Shown here one piece after another: positions 13,755 to 26,476 of a stretch of DNA of 64,000 nt. The notes beneath the pieces were generated by a model. It was not told the DNA's origin. It saw nothing but the letters and a program-made list of their open reading frames with translations, and searched no databases. The first letter of the stretch is position 1; each line of letters opens with the position of its first letter. This DNA is from Echeneis naucrates (Eukaryota; Chordata; Actinopteri; Carangiformes; Echeneidae). The position numbers were made by a program, and so were the translations under genes. Where the stretch lies: the NCBI RefSeq assembly GCF_900963305.1, contig NC_042524.1, forward strand, positions 5,503,764-5,567,763, written 5' to 3'.

Positions 13755-14907
13755 AGATGACACCCTGTCTACACATTCAGCCATATGTGCTTGTGTGATC
13801 TCCTTCAGTGCAGCAGATGCAGCTTAGACGTGCCTGTTCAGAGAACTCAAACCAGGACACACATACACACCGGTGTCCTTTGTACTGCCCTCCTCTGCGT
13901 GTGCCCTTATAGGTCACAGGGGAGAAATGATCCCACTTTATCTGCAGAGCGCCGTAGAGTCCGATCATCCTCCTCTCTCAGCCTAAACAAGCAAAACAAA
14001 CAACAAACAACCGATGTTGGTGGTCTTGTATTTGGTTATTTGTTTGTCCACGACATTTGTGACTGTGTTTTGACAGTCCATGCATATTACAGACCAACCA
14101 GTGTTGTGATTAATAAAACATCACGCTAGTTCTCTTCCCGCCCCGGCCCCCACCCCTCCCCCCACTCCAGGAAAAGCTTGTCGGGCTGCCATTTTTCGTC
14201 TCAACAGTGTTGTTTCGGATTTCTCCCTGACAATGGCTGTTCTAGCAGGGAAATTAGCTCTGAATGAAAAAGAAAAAGCTACTTATTTGTCTTAATTTGC
14301 GTCTTACTCTCTCCTTAATTCTCTCTCTGCGTTAATACATCCATTTGCACAACTGAAGCATGTGCTCCTTCATCAGATTAATAAAAATGTATAAAAAAGT
14401 TTTATGGTTTTATTTTATATTTTTCCAATGGAAGTAATGCTCCAAATTAAGGTAACGTGTAGATTATATTTAATATGAATCTTATATAGAAAATGATGGC
14501 TCTAGATCTTGTTGATATACAGTATATTGGTGTTTAGTCTATGATTGTGTCTATGGTTAGCTTCTGGCCAGTTCACAGTCACTCGCTGACGTCTTGTGCT
14601 TAACAGCAGCAAAATCTCCCTAATCATCAACAGACTGACTGTTTATTTTCTTTCTTCTGTGCTCTTTTGCTATCTTTTTTTTTTCATTTGTTTATAATTT
14701 AATGTAATCCTTTTTTCTTGGTTTTGTGGTTTTTTGCTTTAAAAGAATCGCTTTGTAACAGCAGTAGGTCTTAAAAAAAAAAGATATTGTTTATATTGAT
14801 CAGGGTTCAAATCTGTACAGAGATAAATGTTTTCAAACCAATTGTAAATAGCACTAATGCACCCTCTCCCTCCTCCAAACTTCAAAATGAAATACATCTG
14901 TAAACTA

Positions 14908-14913
14908 AATAAA
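14908..14913 (+). terminator. ubl3: ubl3 polyadenylation signal
   Basis: AATAAA followed within about 25 bases by GT/T-rich sequence (CGCCTTTTGTCGTC). Downstream the sequence loses any link with ubl3. Inferred cleavage and polyadenylation site. Confidence 0.5.
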
Positions 14914-14930
14914 GGTTATTGAAGTGCACC

Positions 14931-16624
14931 GCCTTTTGTCGTCACTCTCTTCCAATTAGATGCCTCAACTCACCTTCACCTTTCTGAATTTTCATGTTTT
15001 TCCTGCACCTGCGTGGGTTCAGACGTGACTCTAACTTGCTGGTTGACTTGAGTGTGAGGTGAACGGTTGTTTTGGTCCGTATCTGTATATGTCATGGACG
15101 TCTAATATCAGCTGCGATTGGCTGAACTCATTTAACACAAATTAACTCGGTCCCTAAGTAGCGCTCGACTAAAGGCACTTGTTTCCTCTTTGTGTGTGTC
15201 CGACTGTGTTTCCTATGAGTTGATAGACAACACATTCTCATCTGATTAAAGCTTGGTTACCCCATAGCTCAGGCAGACAACAATCAACATGAAAGCTGAT
15301 TTACTTTCCATGCAGTTAAAAAAAGAAATGAAAAAACATCAATTGCGTAATTTTTCTGTGGCAACCGCGAGATGCTGTTGAGTCACTTGTTCAGTTTGCT
15401 TATCAGCCGCTGGGCCAACATGGAGCAGGAAAAGCTGCTGTTCTGAGCCTCCTAAAGATGCTGCTTTATTGTCGGGAGAGTTTGAATAGAAATACTTGAA
15501 ATATTTGTAGTTTAATCAAATATCTGATGAAAAGAGGACTGCACTGTTCTGTTGCCTTCACTGACCTCCTACAGGGTTTTATCTTTTCTCTCTGTTCCCT
15601 GCAGTCACGCTGTGTCCACACAGTGACTAATGTGGGCCAGATATTCAACATGAATATGTGTGTGTCCCTCACACACAGTCTGGCTGCAGGCAGAGAGGAT
15701 TGTGGTTACAGTAGTACCACTCAGGATGGCACAGCCTTTTTATTTGTGTGACATTAAACCCCTCAGTGTTGCTGCTGCCTGGCCTCTGAACAATACACCA
15801 GTCTCTTCACACAAACTGACGATTGTTTCAAAAACTGTGTGCGGAAACAGTTTGCAGCATCATTTAAATACATCTGACATCTACAACAGCAACATTGAAA
15901 TTCATGACTCGACAGCATCTATAAACGTCGAAGCAGCTGGTATGATTTTCTGAATCTGATGCCACTGAGTGCAACAACAGAGCGGGCATGGGTGTGCATG
16001 TATGAAACTGCATAGCAAATATTCACATTCAGGTGGATTATATAGACAATAATATAATTACAGGTTGACATTCATCCAGCTAAACATGCCAAGGCCTGAT
16101 TTTTTGCTGAGTGTGCAGCTCATTGCAGTGAGACATGAGGATGTTGCCACCTTCTGTCCGATTACCTGTACAGCATCATTATGTGTCATGAAGTACCAGT
16201 ACAAATGCACCCCCGTGCACAGCGATGTGGAGAATAGCTTTCATCAATCTTCTTATATTGTGGGAGTTGGATTATTTCAAACTGAAAAACCTTCAGCTTC
16301 TTCCTCCCGTGATACACATTGTTTCCTGCGTTTGCAATGTACACAAATGTCTCAGTCCTGTCGCTGTGGGCGGAACCTGCAGAGGGACTTTTTTTTTTTT
16401 TTAATTTTTGAAATGAAGAACTATTGTTTCACATGCAGGAGTGAAAATAGCACAAAACGGAAGAATGTTTATGAATGTACTTTGGCTAACAACTGAACCA
16501 AAAACATGTTCTTCATATTTCTTACCATTCATACATCAGTCGTTAAATTTCTGTCTAAATACAGGGTGAGGCAAAGGTTGTCACATGCCGCTGTGACGTG
16601 GTGACAGATGGTTTGGCCGTGCTT
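14931..16624. other. intergenic, ubl3 to split OR
   Basis: No gene, RNA or clear repeat is recognised apart from a T-run near 16.39 kb. ubl3 (+) and the split OR (-) are convergent here. Confidence 0.6.
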
Positions 16625-18370
16625 TCATTTTGATTTCAGCCACCAGTGTCTGAGTATTTGCTTGATCTCCTTGGTCCTCAGACAGTAGATGAATGGGTTG
16701 ATCAGTGGAGGGAGAATACTGTAGAAGAGGGTGGTGGCTATACGCTTGTCAGGGGTCATTGTCAGGTTAGGAAAGAAAGGTGTTGAGTAGACAAAGAAAC
16801 GAGGTATGTAGTAGATAAAAATGATACAGCCCTGGGTGGCACAGGTAGAGAAGGTCTTCATTCTCCCCTGAGAAGAACAGCATCTTGGGGTTAAAATGAG
16901 TCATGAATGATAAAGTAAAAAGATGCATGTCAGAAGATAAACTGTGTCTTTCAAAAACATCATGGTTTAAAGATTTAAAAATACAGCATTAGGATAGAAA
17001 GAGCAGAACCTCACCTCTCCTCTGGCCATACGCAATACTGAGATGATGATGCAAATGTAAGAGAAGATGATGAATCCTAAAGGAACATAAAGGATGAACA
17101 TCGCTGCACCATAGCCGGGGCTAAAATGTCGACGCAGCTCCCCGCACACCAGAGGAGTGAACGACATGGTGTCACAGAAGGCACTCATGATTTGGTTGGA
17201 ACCGCAAAACATCATCCTGGAAAAGTTGACGGTGTTAATTCCAGGGAATACGTGCGCCACCACCCAGGAGAAGAGAGTCAAGCCTGTCATGGTTTGGTTT
17301 GTCATCAGCGTCGGGTACCTGAGGAGAGGATGAGCAGACGATGGACAGGTGAAGAAAAAAAAAAGAAAGAGCATTCATTCCAGGGCTTCGAGGTGAGGCT
17401 GAGCAAACCTGAGAGGAAAACAGATGGCCAAATATCTGTCCAGAGCCATGGTCCATAAAATCAGGGAGTTCAAGGAACCAAAATAGTGGATCATGTGCCT
17501 TTGGAAGAGACAAGTGTGGAAGGCCAGACGCCCATCATTCCACCAGTAGCGAGCAATTAGTTTGGGCAAAGCCACTGTGGCGAAACCTAAAAGATAAGAG
17601 AGAGTGGTTAAGGTGAAGCAGACGGCACGTGACGGCTCTGCCGTTTTCCTCAAATGAAAAAACAAACAAACAAAAACTAAAACAACCGTATTCATAAAAA
17701 TGTACATTCATTTTCAAACCTATTGACTTAAATGACAGAAACATTAAATCCTTCACAGTCAAAAGTATAAAATACTACAGACTTTATACTACTGGGTGAA
17801 TTTTACGGCAGAGTTTAATTCATTCAGGTGTTCTTTTTAAAATTTCCATTTCAGGACTGCAGGTCAGTAATTCATTTTTCAAACAGTTTCTGGTCAAACA
17901 AAAGACAGCAGGCGGATGTTGCTGAACGCAGAACCTTTGCCTCTCTGCACTCAAGGCCAGCAGTGGAGATTTATATATTTACTAAGAAAGTCTGTGCTTG
18001 TTTTGCTGTTCCAAATAACCAAGTGTTGACTTTAGAGAGTATTTTTTATTTTTATTTTTTTTTAAAGAAAAGCAGTGTAACATCTAATCCACCAGACCCT
18101 GGGAACAGAAGACAAGCGGCAGGTGTGGTCAACAATACAATATTTACCGACGTCAGAGAGGGCCAGGCTGACCATGATGATGTACATGGGCTTCTGGAGA
18201 CTCTGCTCCAAAGCGAACACCACCACCAGCAGGAGGTTGCCCACCACCGTGGTCACATAGATGAAGAAGAAGAACCACGCCACAACGGCAAAATACTCGG
18301 GCTGGAGACTTGGGAAGCCCACAATGAAAAACTCAGACACACCAGTGTAGTTCTCATCCAGCTGAAACAT
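16625..18370 (-). CDS. Odorant receptor with four coding exons
   Basis: Seven-helix odorant receptor of the OR family (class A GPCR), expected in olfactory neuron cilia. On the - strand the exons are 18370-18148, 17586-17409, 17318-17015 and 16867-16625, with phases 1, 2 and 0. Introns of about 561, 90 and 147 bases all have GT-AG ends. The joined frame gives about 315 residues, normal for an OR. OR hallmarks are PMYIIMVSLALSDV (end of TM2), MALDRYLAICFPLR (TM3 end), the Cys-rich second extracellular loop, KTFSTCATQG (TM6 start) and PPLINPFIYCLRTKEI (TM7). An N-glycosylation site NYT is near residue 8. The exons fall at conserved OR blocks and no stop is seen, so the gene looks intact. Coding introns are unusual for ORs, though a few intron-bearing teleost ORs are known. 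The intron 2 donor (GTTTGC) is weak. Confidence 0.88.
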
Positions 18371-18500
18371 ACTGAAGGCAGAAACAATCAGGTAGAGTTA
18401 GAGCACACGGCGGAGAAGAGATGAACGTCAGCACTCACCTCAACAGATGGCTGTCACAGTGGGACAAGCAGGAGCAGCAGCTCTCATCTTTATAAAGAGC
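18371..18500 (-). promoter_or_regulatory. 5' UTR intron and putative TATA box of the split OR
   Basis: On the - strand a good acceptor (CTTCAG) ends one base before the ATG. A consensus donor GAG/GTGAGTGC lies at 18439/18438, so a 67-base intron within the 5' UTR is likely. A TATAAAG motif on the - strand at 18494-18488 could place transcription start about 25-30 bases further on, giving a very short first exon. This is inferred from motifs only. Confidence 0.4.
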
Positions 18501-19025
18501 AGACAGGAAGTATGCTCATGCAAAAAAAAAGAAAAAAAGATTGCACTAAAGTTTTCTGAATAACTTTTCCAGCTCTCCATAAAATTAAGCCTTTTGTTTG
18601 GTTAATTTTTTTTTAAACTGTATCAAAGTGATCTGAGAAATAAAAAACAAGCTATCATAGCAGTGCATTCATCACATTTTAGTTGTGGACTGGAAGAGCC
18701 TTGAACCTGCATTGGAGTCTATGGGAAACTTTTACTTCACTAAATGTCTCCATGATTATTTTATGGTCTCGGACTAGTTCCAGCTCTTCCTCAAAACTCA
18801 TTATTTTGAAATTATATTCCCATTTTGAGGAAAACGAACAAACAAAATCGCACCTACTAATTATAAACCGGAAGTCTGACTAATTGATGACGTCACCGCG
18901 TTGGTCAAGGTGTGACCAGGTAGGTTACTGGTATGGTATTTATTATATAACAAAATAAATGGAGAATGCATTTGTTCGGCCATTCATTGTCATTAACACT
19001 AGTTAGTCCCTTCGAAATGGACTGC

Positions 19026-19064
19026 TAGCTAACTGGTTAGCTGAGCATGCTAACCAGTTAGCTA
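19026..19064. repeat. perfect 16-bp inverted repeat, 7-base loop
   Basis: The left arm TAGCTAACTGGTTAGC (19026-19041) and the right arm GCTAACCAGTTAGCTA (19049-19064) are exact reverse complements around the spacer TGAGCAT. Pairing stops at both ends. Part of the left arm recurs directly afterwards. Confidence 0.95.
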
Positions 19065-19726
19065 ACTGGTTCGGCTGACGAACTGATGACATTATTTTTG
19101 ACGTATAACATAACTATTGCTTACCATTTATTTGGAAACCGGCAGAGCGCCTGCGAATGACATATTTCTGCTCCTCGGGAACACCCACCGGATAGTGGCC
19201 GTAGTTTTCATAATTCACGAACTCGTTGAACACAAGTTTGTCCATTTTACCATAAAGAACATACACTCACATGACAAACGCTCATCCTGGCCGCCCGAAT
19301 GGGAAGCTGGGTTGGGAATTAGTTTATGTCCTGGGTTAGTTCAGAGTAAGTGCGTGATTTATACAAAAGTCAATGATCCATTCAATGAACACTTAAAATA
19401 TTTTTTTATGAAAGCCTACACATTTTCTGTTATCTCTTGCACGACATGCCCATAAAATAGGCTATAGGTCTACATAATTATCATCAACCAGTTAAACTGT
19501 AGCATATACACAAGAAAAATCCAGCAACAAAGCATGGTATTTATATTTTATTACTATAAAAATATGAACAAATCAACAGGCGTGGACTCGGAGCTAAGAA
19601 GAAGAGGTCACGTGGGGTGGTGGAGCCAATCCCAGCTCACTGAGGGTGGTACGTCATCACGGTTAGGTCCGGTGACGTAGACGTGAAGTGGGGAAGTAGC
19701 GCAAATGTATGCTGCAACTCCAGCAG

Positions 19727-19950
19727 CGCTGTGGCGCAGCGGTACCGCTGCCGACCCGCACCTAGGTGGGAGGTGGTTCGATTCCTGGCTAGGGTAGGTG
19801 ATGTGAATGTATGATGTAATGTAACCGCGGTTAGGTAATGTAATGGACTGTAAATATATGTAATGTAATGGTGATTGTAAATATGTATACGTGATGTAAA
19901 TGTAATGTTGAATATATATATATGTATGATATGTATGTAAAGGTCCATTC
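19727..19950 (+). mobile_element. tRNA-headed SINE-like repeat
   Basis: A pol III A-box-like TGGCGCAGCGG (19732-19742) and a perfect B box GGTTCGATTCC (19775-19785) lie at tRNA-like spacing. The flanks do not form an acceptor stem, so this is not a working tRNA gene. The tail (about 19.80-19.95 kb) is a degenerate repeat built on ATGTAATGTAA. A tRNA-derived SINE is the simplest reading; the family is not recognised. A second D-arm-like motif (TTAGTTGGTTAAGAG) follows at about 19982. Confidence 0.5.
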
Positions 19951-20354
19951 CCGGTGTGGGCACCTGAACGTGTCTACGGAGTTAGTTGGTTAAGAGTATT
20001 GGACTGGGCTAATGCAGATACGGCGCCCCCCCCAGGACCTAGGCCGAACCAGACCAGACGGGTGACGGCACCCCTCCAGGAACGGACCGAGACCGGACCA
20101 GACAGGACGCGACCACAGACTAGACCAGTAAAAAAGCTAACAAGTATGGAAGGAGGAAAAGTAAACTTTTTTTAGTGAAAGATTACGTAATATTTGAGTT
20201 ACAAAAGTTTCGAACTTGTGTTCTTCCTAATTCTTCCTAATTGTAACCCCCCCCCTCCCCCCAACAAATGGTTTGGCCACCGATCCTTCGCTAAGCCCCG
20301 CCCCGCTTGGTTACTGTTGCTATGCTAGCCTGTTGTCTGAAGTTCGGTAGGAAA

Positions 20355-20408
20355 ATGTCCGGTCAGCATCAGTCCGGTGACCAGAAAGGAAAAAGAATAA
20401 GAAAATAA
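20355..20408 (+). mobile_element. hAT-like transposase N-terminal fragment
   Basis: A frame from the ATG at 20355 reads MSGQHQSGDQKGKRIRK and then stops. It resembles the MSGKHKSGAQKRKE-type N-terminus of ZMYM-like hAT DNA transposases that are common in fish. The GC-rich sequence just upstream fits the usual 5' leader of that group. No catalytic domain is seen, so at most this is a remnant. Assignment is from memory. Confidence 0.35.
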
Positions 20409-21851
20409 AGGGTTGAGAAATTTTCTATACAAATGTTTTTTAAAAAGGTGGTGACGGTGAATGTGGGACGAGAAACGTAGAGCAAGGTAAGAAACAGGGC
20501 CGTTAGCTTGTAAGCTAACTGTCCAGCTCTGATGCTAACGTCCGTTAGCCTAGCTTGTATTAAAGCCCGACACAAAACGTTATCTTTGACAGAAACAGCT
20601 GAGTTTGGGAGCTCCATCAGAAAGGAAGAGACAGAGAGGGCCCCGGCTGCAGTCAGGTCACAGAGACAGTGACGTGGGGGGCAGAGGAATTTATTTAACT
20701 TGTTGGCTTTATTTCTGCACAAAGATATTGACCGCAATTGTAGAAGAAGTACTCCACCGCTTCAGACACAACAACACACACAAGGACCGCGACATTACTC
20801 GTTGTTAATGTTTTGTGTGTGTGTGCAGGCAGACAGACCTGTATTCTGTGAGGAGTTGGGCCGTGTTGTTGTAAGTGATGTCCACAGAAGACATCCAAAC
20901 TCTGGCCACAAGCTAATGCGTGTTCCAGGTATACTTAACTGGAACATGTACAGACATGGCCACGATGTATAATCCTCACCCCACCTGGATTAATTCTCCA
21001 TAACGATCGGCTCATTCTACATCATATATCTTGGTCGTATTATTACCTGGTGTGTATCACCACGTTTCTTCTTTAAGTACGCACGGTAACATGGCACCTA
21101 CGCACGATTCAGCAGTAAATAAGCGTAACACACACCGACACACCGGCAGACACGTTGGTTCGTACACACTTCAGATTTTAGAGAAAACTAGATGACAATG
21201 GTGATGATCTTATTGTGGTGAAATGGTTTTAGTTAACCCAGCTCCTGAAAACTCAAACAAAATCTCACAGTCAAAGCCATCATGAAGCCAGAGCCAGGAG
21301 AAGCTTCGTGTTTAAAGTTGGAGACAAACTGTTTCAAATGTGAGAAACATTTATTGTTTTGCTGAAAACCATATATACCTGTCAAACGTGGAGCAGATGA
21401 ACCAGCAGAACATTGAAAAACCTCTTTTCTCTCTTAGTGAAAACATCTGATATTGTAATAGTGTTGATTTGACTGTGTCGTGTCTTTGTTTTCAGAAATA
21501 AGATAATGGTTTCACACATTCATATGAAACTTCTGGAGCCTTTCACATGACGATATGAATCAATGGTCTGATTTTGGATTAGAGGAAACTGACAGCCAAC
21601 AGTCATTATTTTATAGGCCTCATATAAAAAAAGATGGCTCATAATCACAATATAGTGAAGTGAGGAATAAAGAGAGTCTTAGATCTGTTATGATCTTGAT
21701 TTGGCTCTAAATTTGACCAGAGCTTAAACATGTAATCAACTGAATAAAGAAATGAAAATGGTTTTGGGCTGTTTTAAACTAATCCAATGATATGAGCCCC
21801 CCCACTTTTTTTTTGGCAATGGACTTTCTCATCCAACGTGCTTGACATGTT

Positions 21852-21870
21852 GACCACCAGGGGGCAGGAA
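21852..21870 (+). promoter_or_regulatory. CTCF-like motif
   Basis: GACCACCAGGGGGCAGGAA matches the CTCF core (CCACCAGGGGGCAG) on the + strand. It lies between the split OR and the + strand OR array. Occupancy cannot be judged from sequence. Confidence 0.5.
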
Positions 21871-24800
21871 CACATCAGATTATTTAACATGCTGGGAAAA
21901 GGTGTCTTATTTTATTTTTAACTGTCAGTCAGCTGCCTGAGACTATTCCACAGTGATCCATGTAATCATCTATAATATCAATAACAAAAATAATAATAAT
22001 AATTGATAATCAATGGATTTAAATGCTAAAACAATTGCTGGATTCATTGGTGATGAATTGTATCTTTGGCCCCCATCTCTTACAGTGGCCTCAGCTGGTG
22101 AGCAAAAAGTCAGTCGGACCAGACTGTGACCAGAGACCCTCTAAAACACACATCAGCAGTAAGTACAAAAGCCAGACAGACTTTAGAAATCACCAAACTG
22201 TCCTGTGAGCTTTGAGGGAATATGAAGGGGGTTTAGCAAAAGCATCAGATCACTTTCACTGTTAGCATTGTAAGAAGGTTTTGTTTGAAATTGATTATTA
22301 GTTCATCCAATTTGGGAGAAACAGTTTTCCATATTTCAGCACCATCAAGAATACACAAGGTATTCACAGAAATGATGGGCAGATGAATATTACGGACATA
22401 TCTGCTGTGGAAATCAGGTGTCTGATATGAAGATTGGTTGGTTCCCTCAGGAGTCAACAGTTTGAACCTGAAATTCATTTCAGGCAGGCCTGAACTTTTG
22501 AACAGCTGTTTTGTAGTTTGAGAACTTGGCTGCTGTTAAAAGATCCCTTTTAAAATGTTGTGAGCAGATTTTGATATAATTGGAGTAGAATTTTATTCTT
22601 TTGGCAAAGTAGTTGTGTGTGAAATTTTGTGGGTGTATTCATTACCAAGTACTTTTGCTTCAACTCTTGACATTTTGAGGGCGTTGTCATCTGGTTGAAT
22701 AAAACTTGGATGTTCACAGTTCTTGAGTGCCCACTTTGGGACCGAGCAGATTAATTTGTACAGTGTTAGTCCAGAAGATGTAAATGTATAGTGTGATTTA
22801 ACTAATTATTAACAATTAGCAAAAACACCAGGTTACATGCACGTCATCAGAATCAGGAAGTCGGTGCCACTGCACTTAAAGATTGTTCTGGTATTTGAGA
22901 TGAAGAGTGTAATAGGACTACTTTGAAAAAGGAATAGATGCACAAATATTGGGGCCCTCGAGAACGCAGAACAGATATCTATAGATACTGACCACAGTGC
23001 AACAATAGCTCCAATTTAAGTAACCTTCCGTATTTTAAAAATGGGGGTGGGGTGCCTTATTCTAACAAGTTTATTTTCTGTTATTCTTCTTTATTATGGC
23101 TCAACAGACTTAACCAAGACAATAAGTGACATACATCCTCATCAAAAACCACAAATATGTAAGAAAAATCCATGTGAAGGAAACGCTTATGTGACTCATA
23201 AACAAAAACACTTGAACAATAACAGGCTGCAACATCTGTCAGGCTGTCTGATAGGGATGTGAGGAGCATGAACCCCCCCAGGACCAATTAGATCGTTTGG
23301 TCATTACAGGTCTAAGCTGTTGTCTTCTGGGAAACTGGCTGTTATGATGAGGAAAACAGCTCAGGCTGCTCAGGGAGGGTGTGTGGTGGTACTGTGGTTG
23401 GATTCTCCTGGGACTGCCTGTTGACAGACATGTTTGTCATTGAGAGAAAGTACACGTCAACTCCTTAATCCACAATGATCATTTTACTCTTAATTTACTG
23501 TTGAAGATATTCATACAACTTTAAGTTAAGAGATGATGATTTCATCTCAGCGAAATGTCCCGATAACATTTGATGACACTACTAACTCTGCTGTTAGTAC
23601 CACTAAAGCCACTACTGTTGAAACTGTGACTACTACAATTTTTACCTTTACTATTCAATTATGTGCACTATTGTTATTAATGTGACTGAACCTACCATGA
23701 TAACAGTGATAATAATACTGCTGTTTCAATTCCCACCACATATATGTACTCCCCCAATATGTATAATACATCTAAAACTAGTAGTTGCACTAACTACAAA
23801 AGCAAGTAAAGTTGATAAATAGTTCTTTTTCTAATTTTTTTAAAATAAAATATTGACGAATTACTTCTTTACCATTTCTTATTTAGAATATTTATCAGTT
23901 TTTTTCCTCACATTTTGTTAAACTAATTAATTGAAACATTGGTATAGACTGAAATCAGCCCTGTTTGTGTTAGAAACACTGTGTTGTTGCAGGTCTCTTG
24001 GACGTCATATGAAATGTTATGTTACTGTCGATAAACAGGTGGTTACTTTTTTTTTTCTTTTGTGCAAAACATAATGGAGTTAACAGTTCCCTGGAGGCCT
24101 GATGGATTTCAACCCTTATTTTTTCAGAAAGGTCTCTCTCTCTGGGAGAATCTTACACCTGCAGTATACCCAGCAAGCTAATTTCATTAATTTGGCCACA
24201 ATATCTTAATAGTAAATCCCTACAGATACTATTAATGAAATAGTTTGAGTTTAGATGTGTTGTGTCCCTGGAGATTAAACAGTCTCTTGAGGATTGACTG
24301 ATACTGTTTTAGTCACAGTAAATGAAATTAATAAGAAATATTAATGTTTGTATCTCAGGAATTTGCAATGTGCTTCCTCCAAAGCAGCAGTCATGGTTCA
24401 GTTCATATCTCTCCTATTCTTAACTGACCTAACAGAGTTCAGTTTTATAGTATTTACAGATATGCACCAGACTCTGTCGATGGGATGTAAAAATATCTAA
24501 GTGCTGTTTCACTGTGCAACTTTTGAATGTTGTGTGCTGAAAGTGTTTATTCTTGAAGTCAAATTAGTCCCCTATTCCTAAGTAATTTCTCCCAGGTGAA
24601 TTTCTGAGGCCTGGAAATAAGCAAATTGGGAATGCAGTTATATATTAGAAGAATGAAAAATGAATGTTATTGCCTGACAGAGTTTGGTTTTGCCTGTTAG
24701 CTAGGGCTCAGAACTAATTTGGAGAAAAGGAGAGAGTCTCATTTTTTAAGTTCCGTCAAAATAATTCTTAACTAAAGTTATTACAAAAAGGGATGTTGGA

Positions 24801-26476
24801 TATTTGCAAATTGATGCAGAAATATAGAAAGAGGTAACCTCCTGCTTCCAGTTTGTAAAATCCCACTTGAGGGAATAGTCTGACAGGTTCATGGGCAGAG
24901 TACAGTTGTACTGAAGAGAATATAATTTCTCAATTCACTCAATTGATTAAGATTTAATGCAGAGCTGTCCTCTGATGATTTAGTTTAGTTTCACAAACAA
25001 GTAATACAATATCTTAACCAACATAAATCATTTCATGAGTCATGGAAATGTCCTCTAATTTAACTAATCCCACCTTGCTTTCTTGACTGTCCACTTTGTC
25101 CCCAGTCTGGGACAAAGTGTTTACCTAACTGTGCTGGGTGTCATCATTCGACAAGAGATGTGTCGACAAACAACTCATTAACAGCCTCATTAGGCAGAGA
25201 TGTTCCAGCTTTCAACAAGGGAGAAAGGTATTGTTCAACTCCAAAAAGAAAACAATCAAACTAGTTGGAAGAAGTTGAAAGTGCAAAGTTACAGAAAGTA
25301 GTCTGATCCCGCTGTTTCCATATTTTTGTGTAACATTAACATTCCCACTGAAATAGAGTATATCCTAAAATACATATCAACATATCATAATTGTGGAATA
25401 TTAGAATCAAGATGAGAATTAGTTACCCCCCCAACATGAAAGGTTCCACAAAAGGCTTTGTCATACATTACATTAGGTGTTTATCAGTCCCTCCAAGAAT
25501 TTGAATTTCGCAACAATCAGCGCAAATTCAGCCAGTCCCCAAGATATCTGGGCACCCTTTCAATTTTATCCCATCACTGCAACTTTACCGCAAAGTCAGC
25601 CAATCAAGTTAGTTCACCCCTGCGCAGCAATGCGTATTAAAGAAAATGAGTAGCCGAGGAGTTTCAAAACTGGCAGTCCCCACCAAAGTTAGAGTTCCAG
25701 CCTTTCACTGTCACTTCTGGCTCCAATAAATGAATAAGAAGACAAAAACAAAAACACATTGTGGTCTGTAGTGCAGCAATTGAGAGTAAACGATTCTGGG
25801 GTCTGCACAACTCGAGGTCGGCCAAATCTGAAAATTGGGAATGTTTAGTCAGTCTGTATTTAGTCTGTCTCTCAAATGGTCTGTGTGTATGTGTGTGTTT
25901 GTGCACAAGAGCTAGTGAGTGTAAGAAGGACAATTAACAAATTGAAATGATTAATGTCAGAGTAAACCAAAGTTGTGGATGTCATTATTGACTTTCACCT
26001 GCAGTAGATAAAAGTAAACTTCTGTCAATGTTAAAAAAAATCTTCTGCACTTGATTTTAATGGGCAAATAAAGCATATTTTGTTAGAACTTTTGAAATTA
26101 TGTGCTTTTGGAGATTATGGTTTAAAAGAATGCTTAAAACATTTATTCTAAATGAAATTGAACCGAACACATGTGACACTCCAAATCAAAATAGGTGAGC
26201 AACAACTGTACAATGAAAGTCGTGTCTTAGAATCCTATGGGTAAATTGCACAAATGGAATAAATTAACCGGATTGGAAAGACTTTTTTTTCTAATGCTTA
26301 CATGCAATGGACTCAAGGGGATCAGATGCTGAACTTTTGACAGTAACAGGTCATTGCCAAGAGGTTAAAGCTCATCAGAGCTTCATGCGTGAACAATGGA
26401 GACAAGCTCACCATAGCAGAGCAACACTTTGCCTTCTTTTTGCAGTAGATAATATAGGGTTGGCGAAAGTTTCACT

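Larger units (their letters stand above)
13203..14930 (+). other. ubl3: ubl3 3' untranslated region
   Basis: Sequence after the ubl3 stop without a credible coding frame. The first convincing polyadenylation signal in a suitable context is AATAAA at 14908-14913, which would give a 3' UTR of about 1.7 kb; a long 3' UTR is usual for this gene. A CA repeat lies at 13735-13754. The end point is inferred. Confidence 0.55.
18501..26476. other. gene-free spacer between split OR and + strand OR array
   Basis: About 8 kb with no supported gene. The part from about 18.7 to 20.9 kb is richer in CpG and repeats than its surroundings: a hairpin at 19.03 kb, a tRNA-headed repeat at 19.73 kb and a hAT-like fragment at 20.35 kb. 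A CTCF-like motif is at 21.85 kb. The stretch 25.49-25.62 kb resembles a dispersed fish repeat. The rest is AT-rich and unremarkable. Confidence 0.6.

Noticed and set aside
17126-17458. + strand frame of 110 codons over the split OR
   Set aside because: It is antisense to OR exons 2-3 and shows no protein-like features.
19727-19795. Functional tRNA gene
   Set aside because: The B box is perfect, but no 7-base acceptor stem or proper anticodon arm can be paired.
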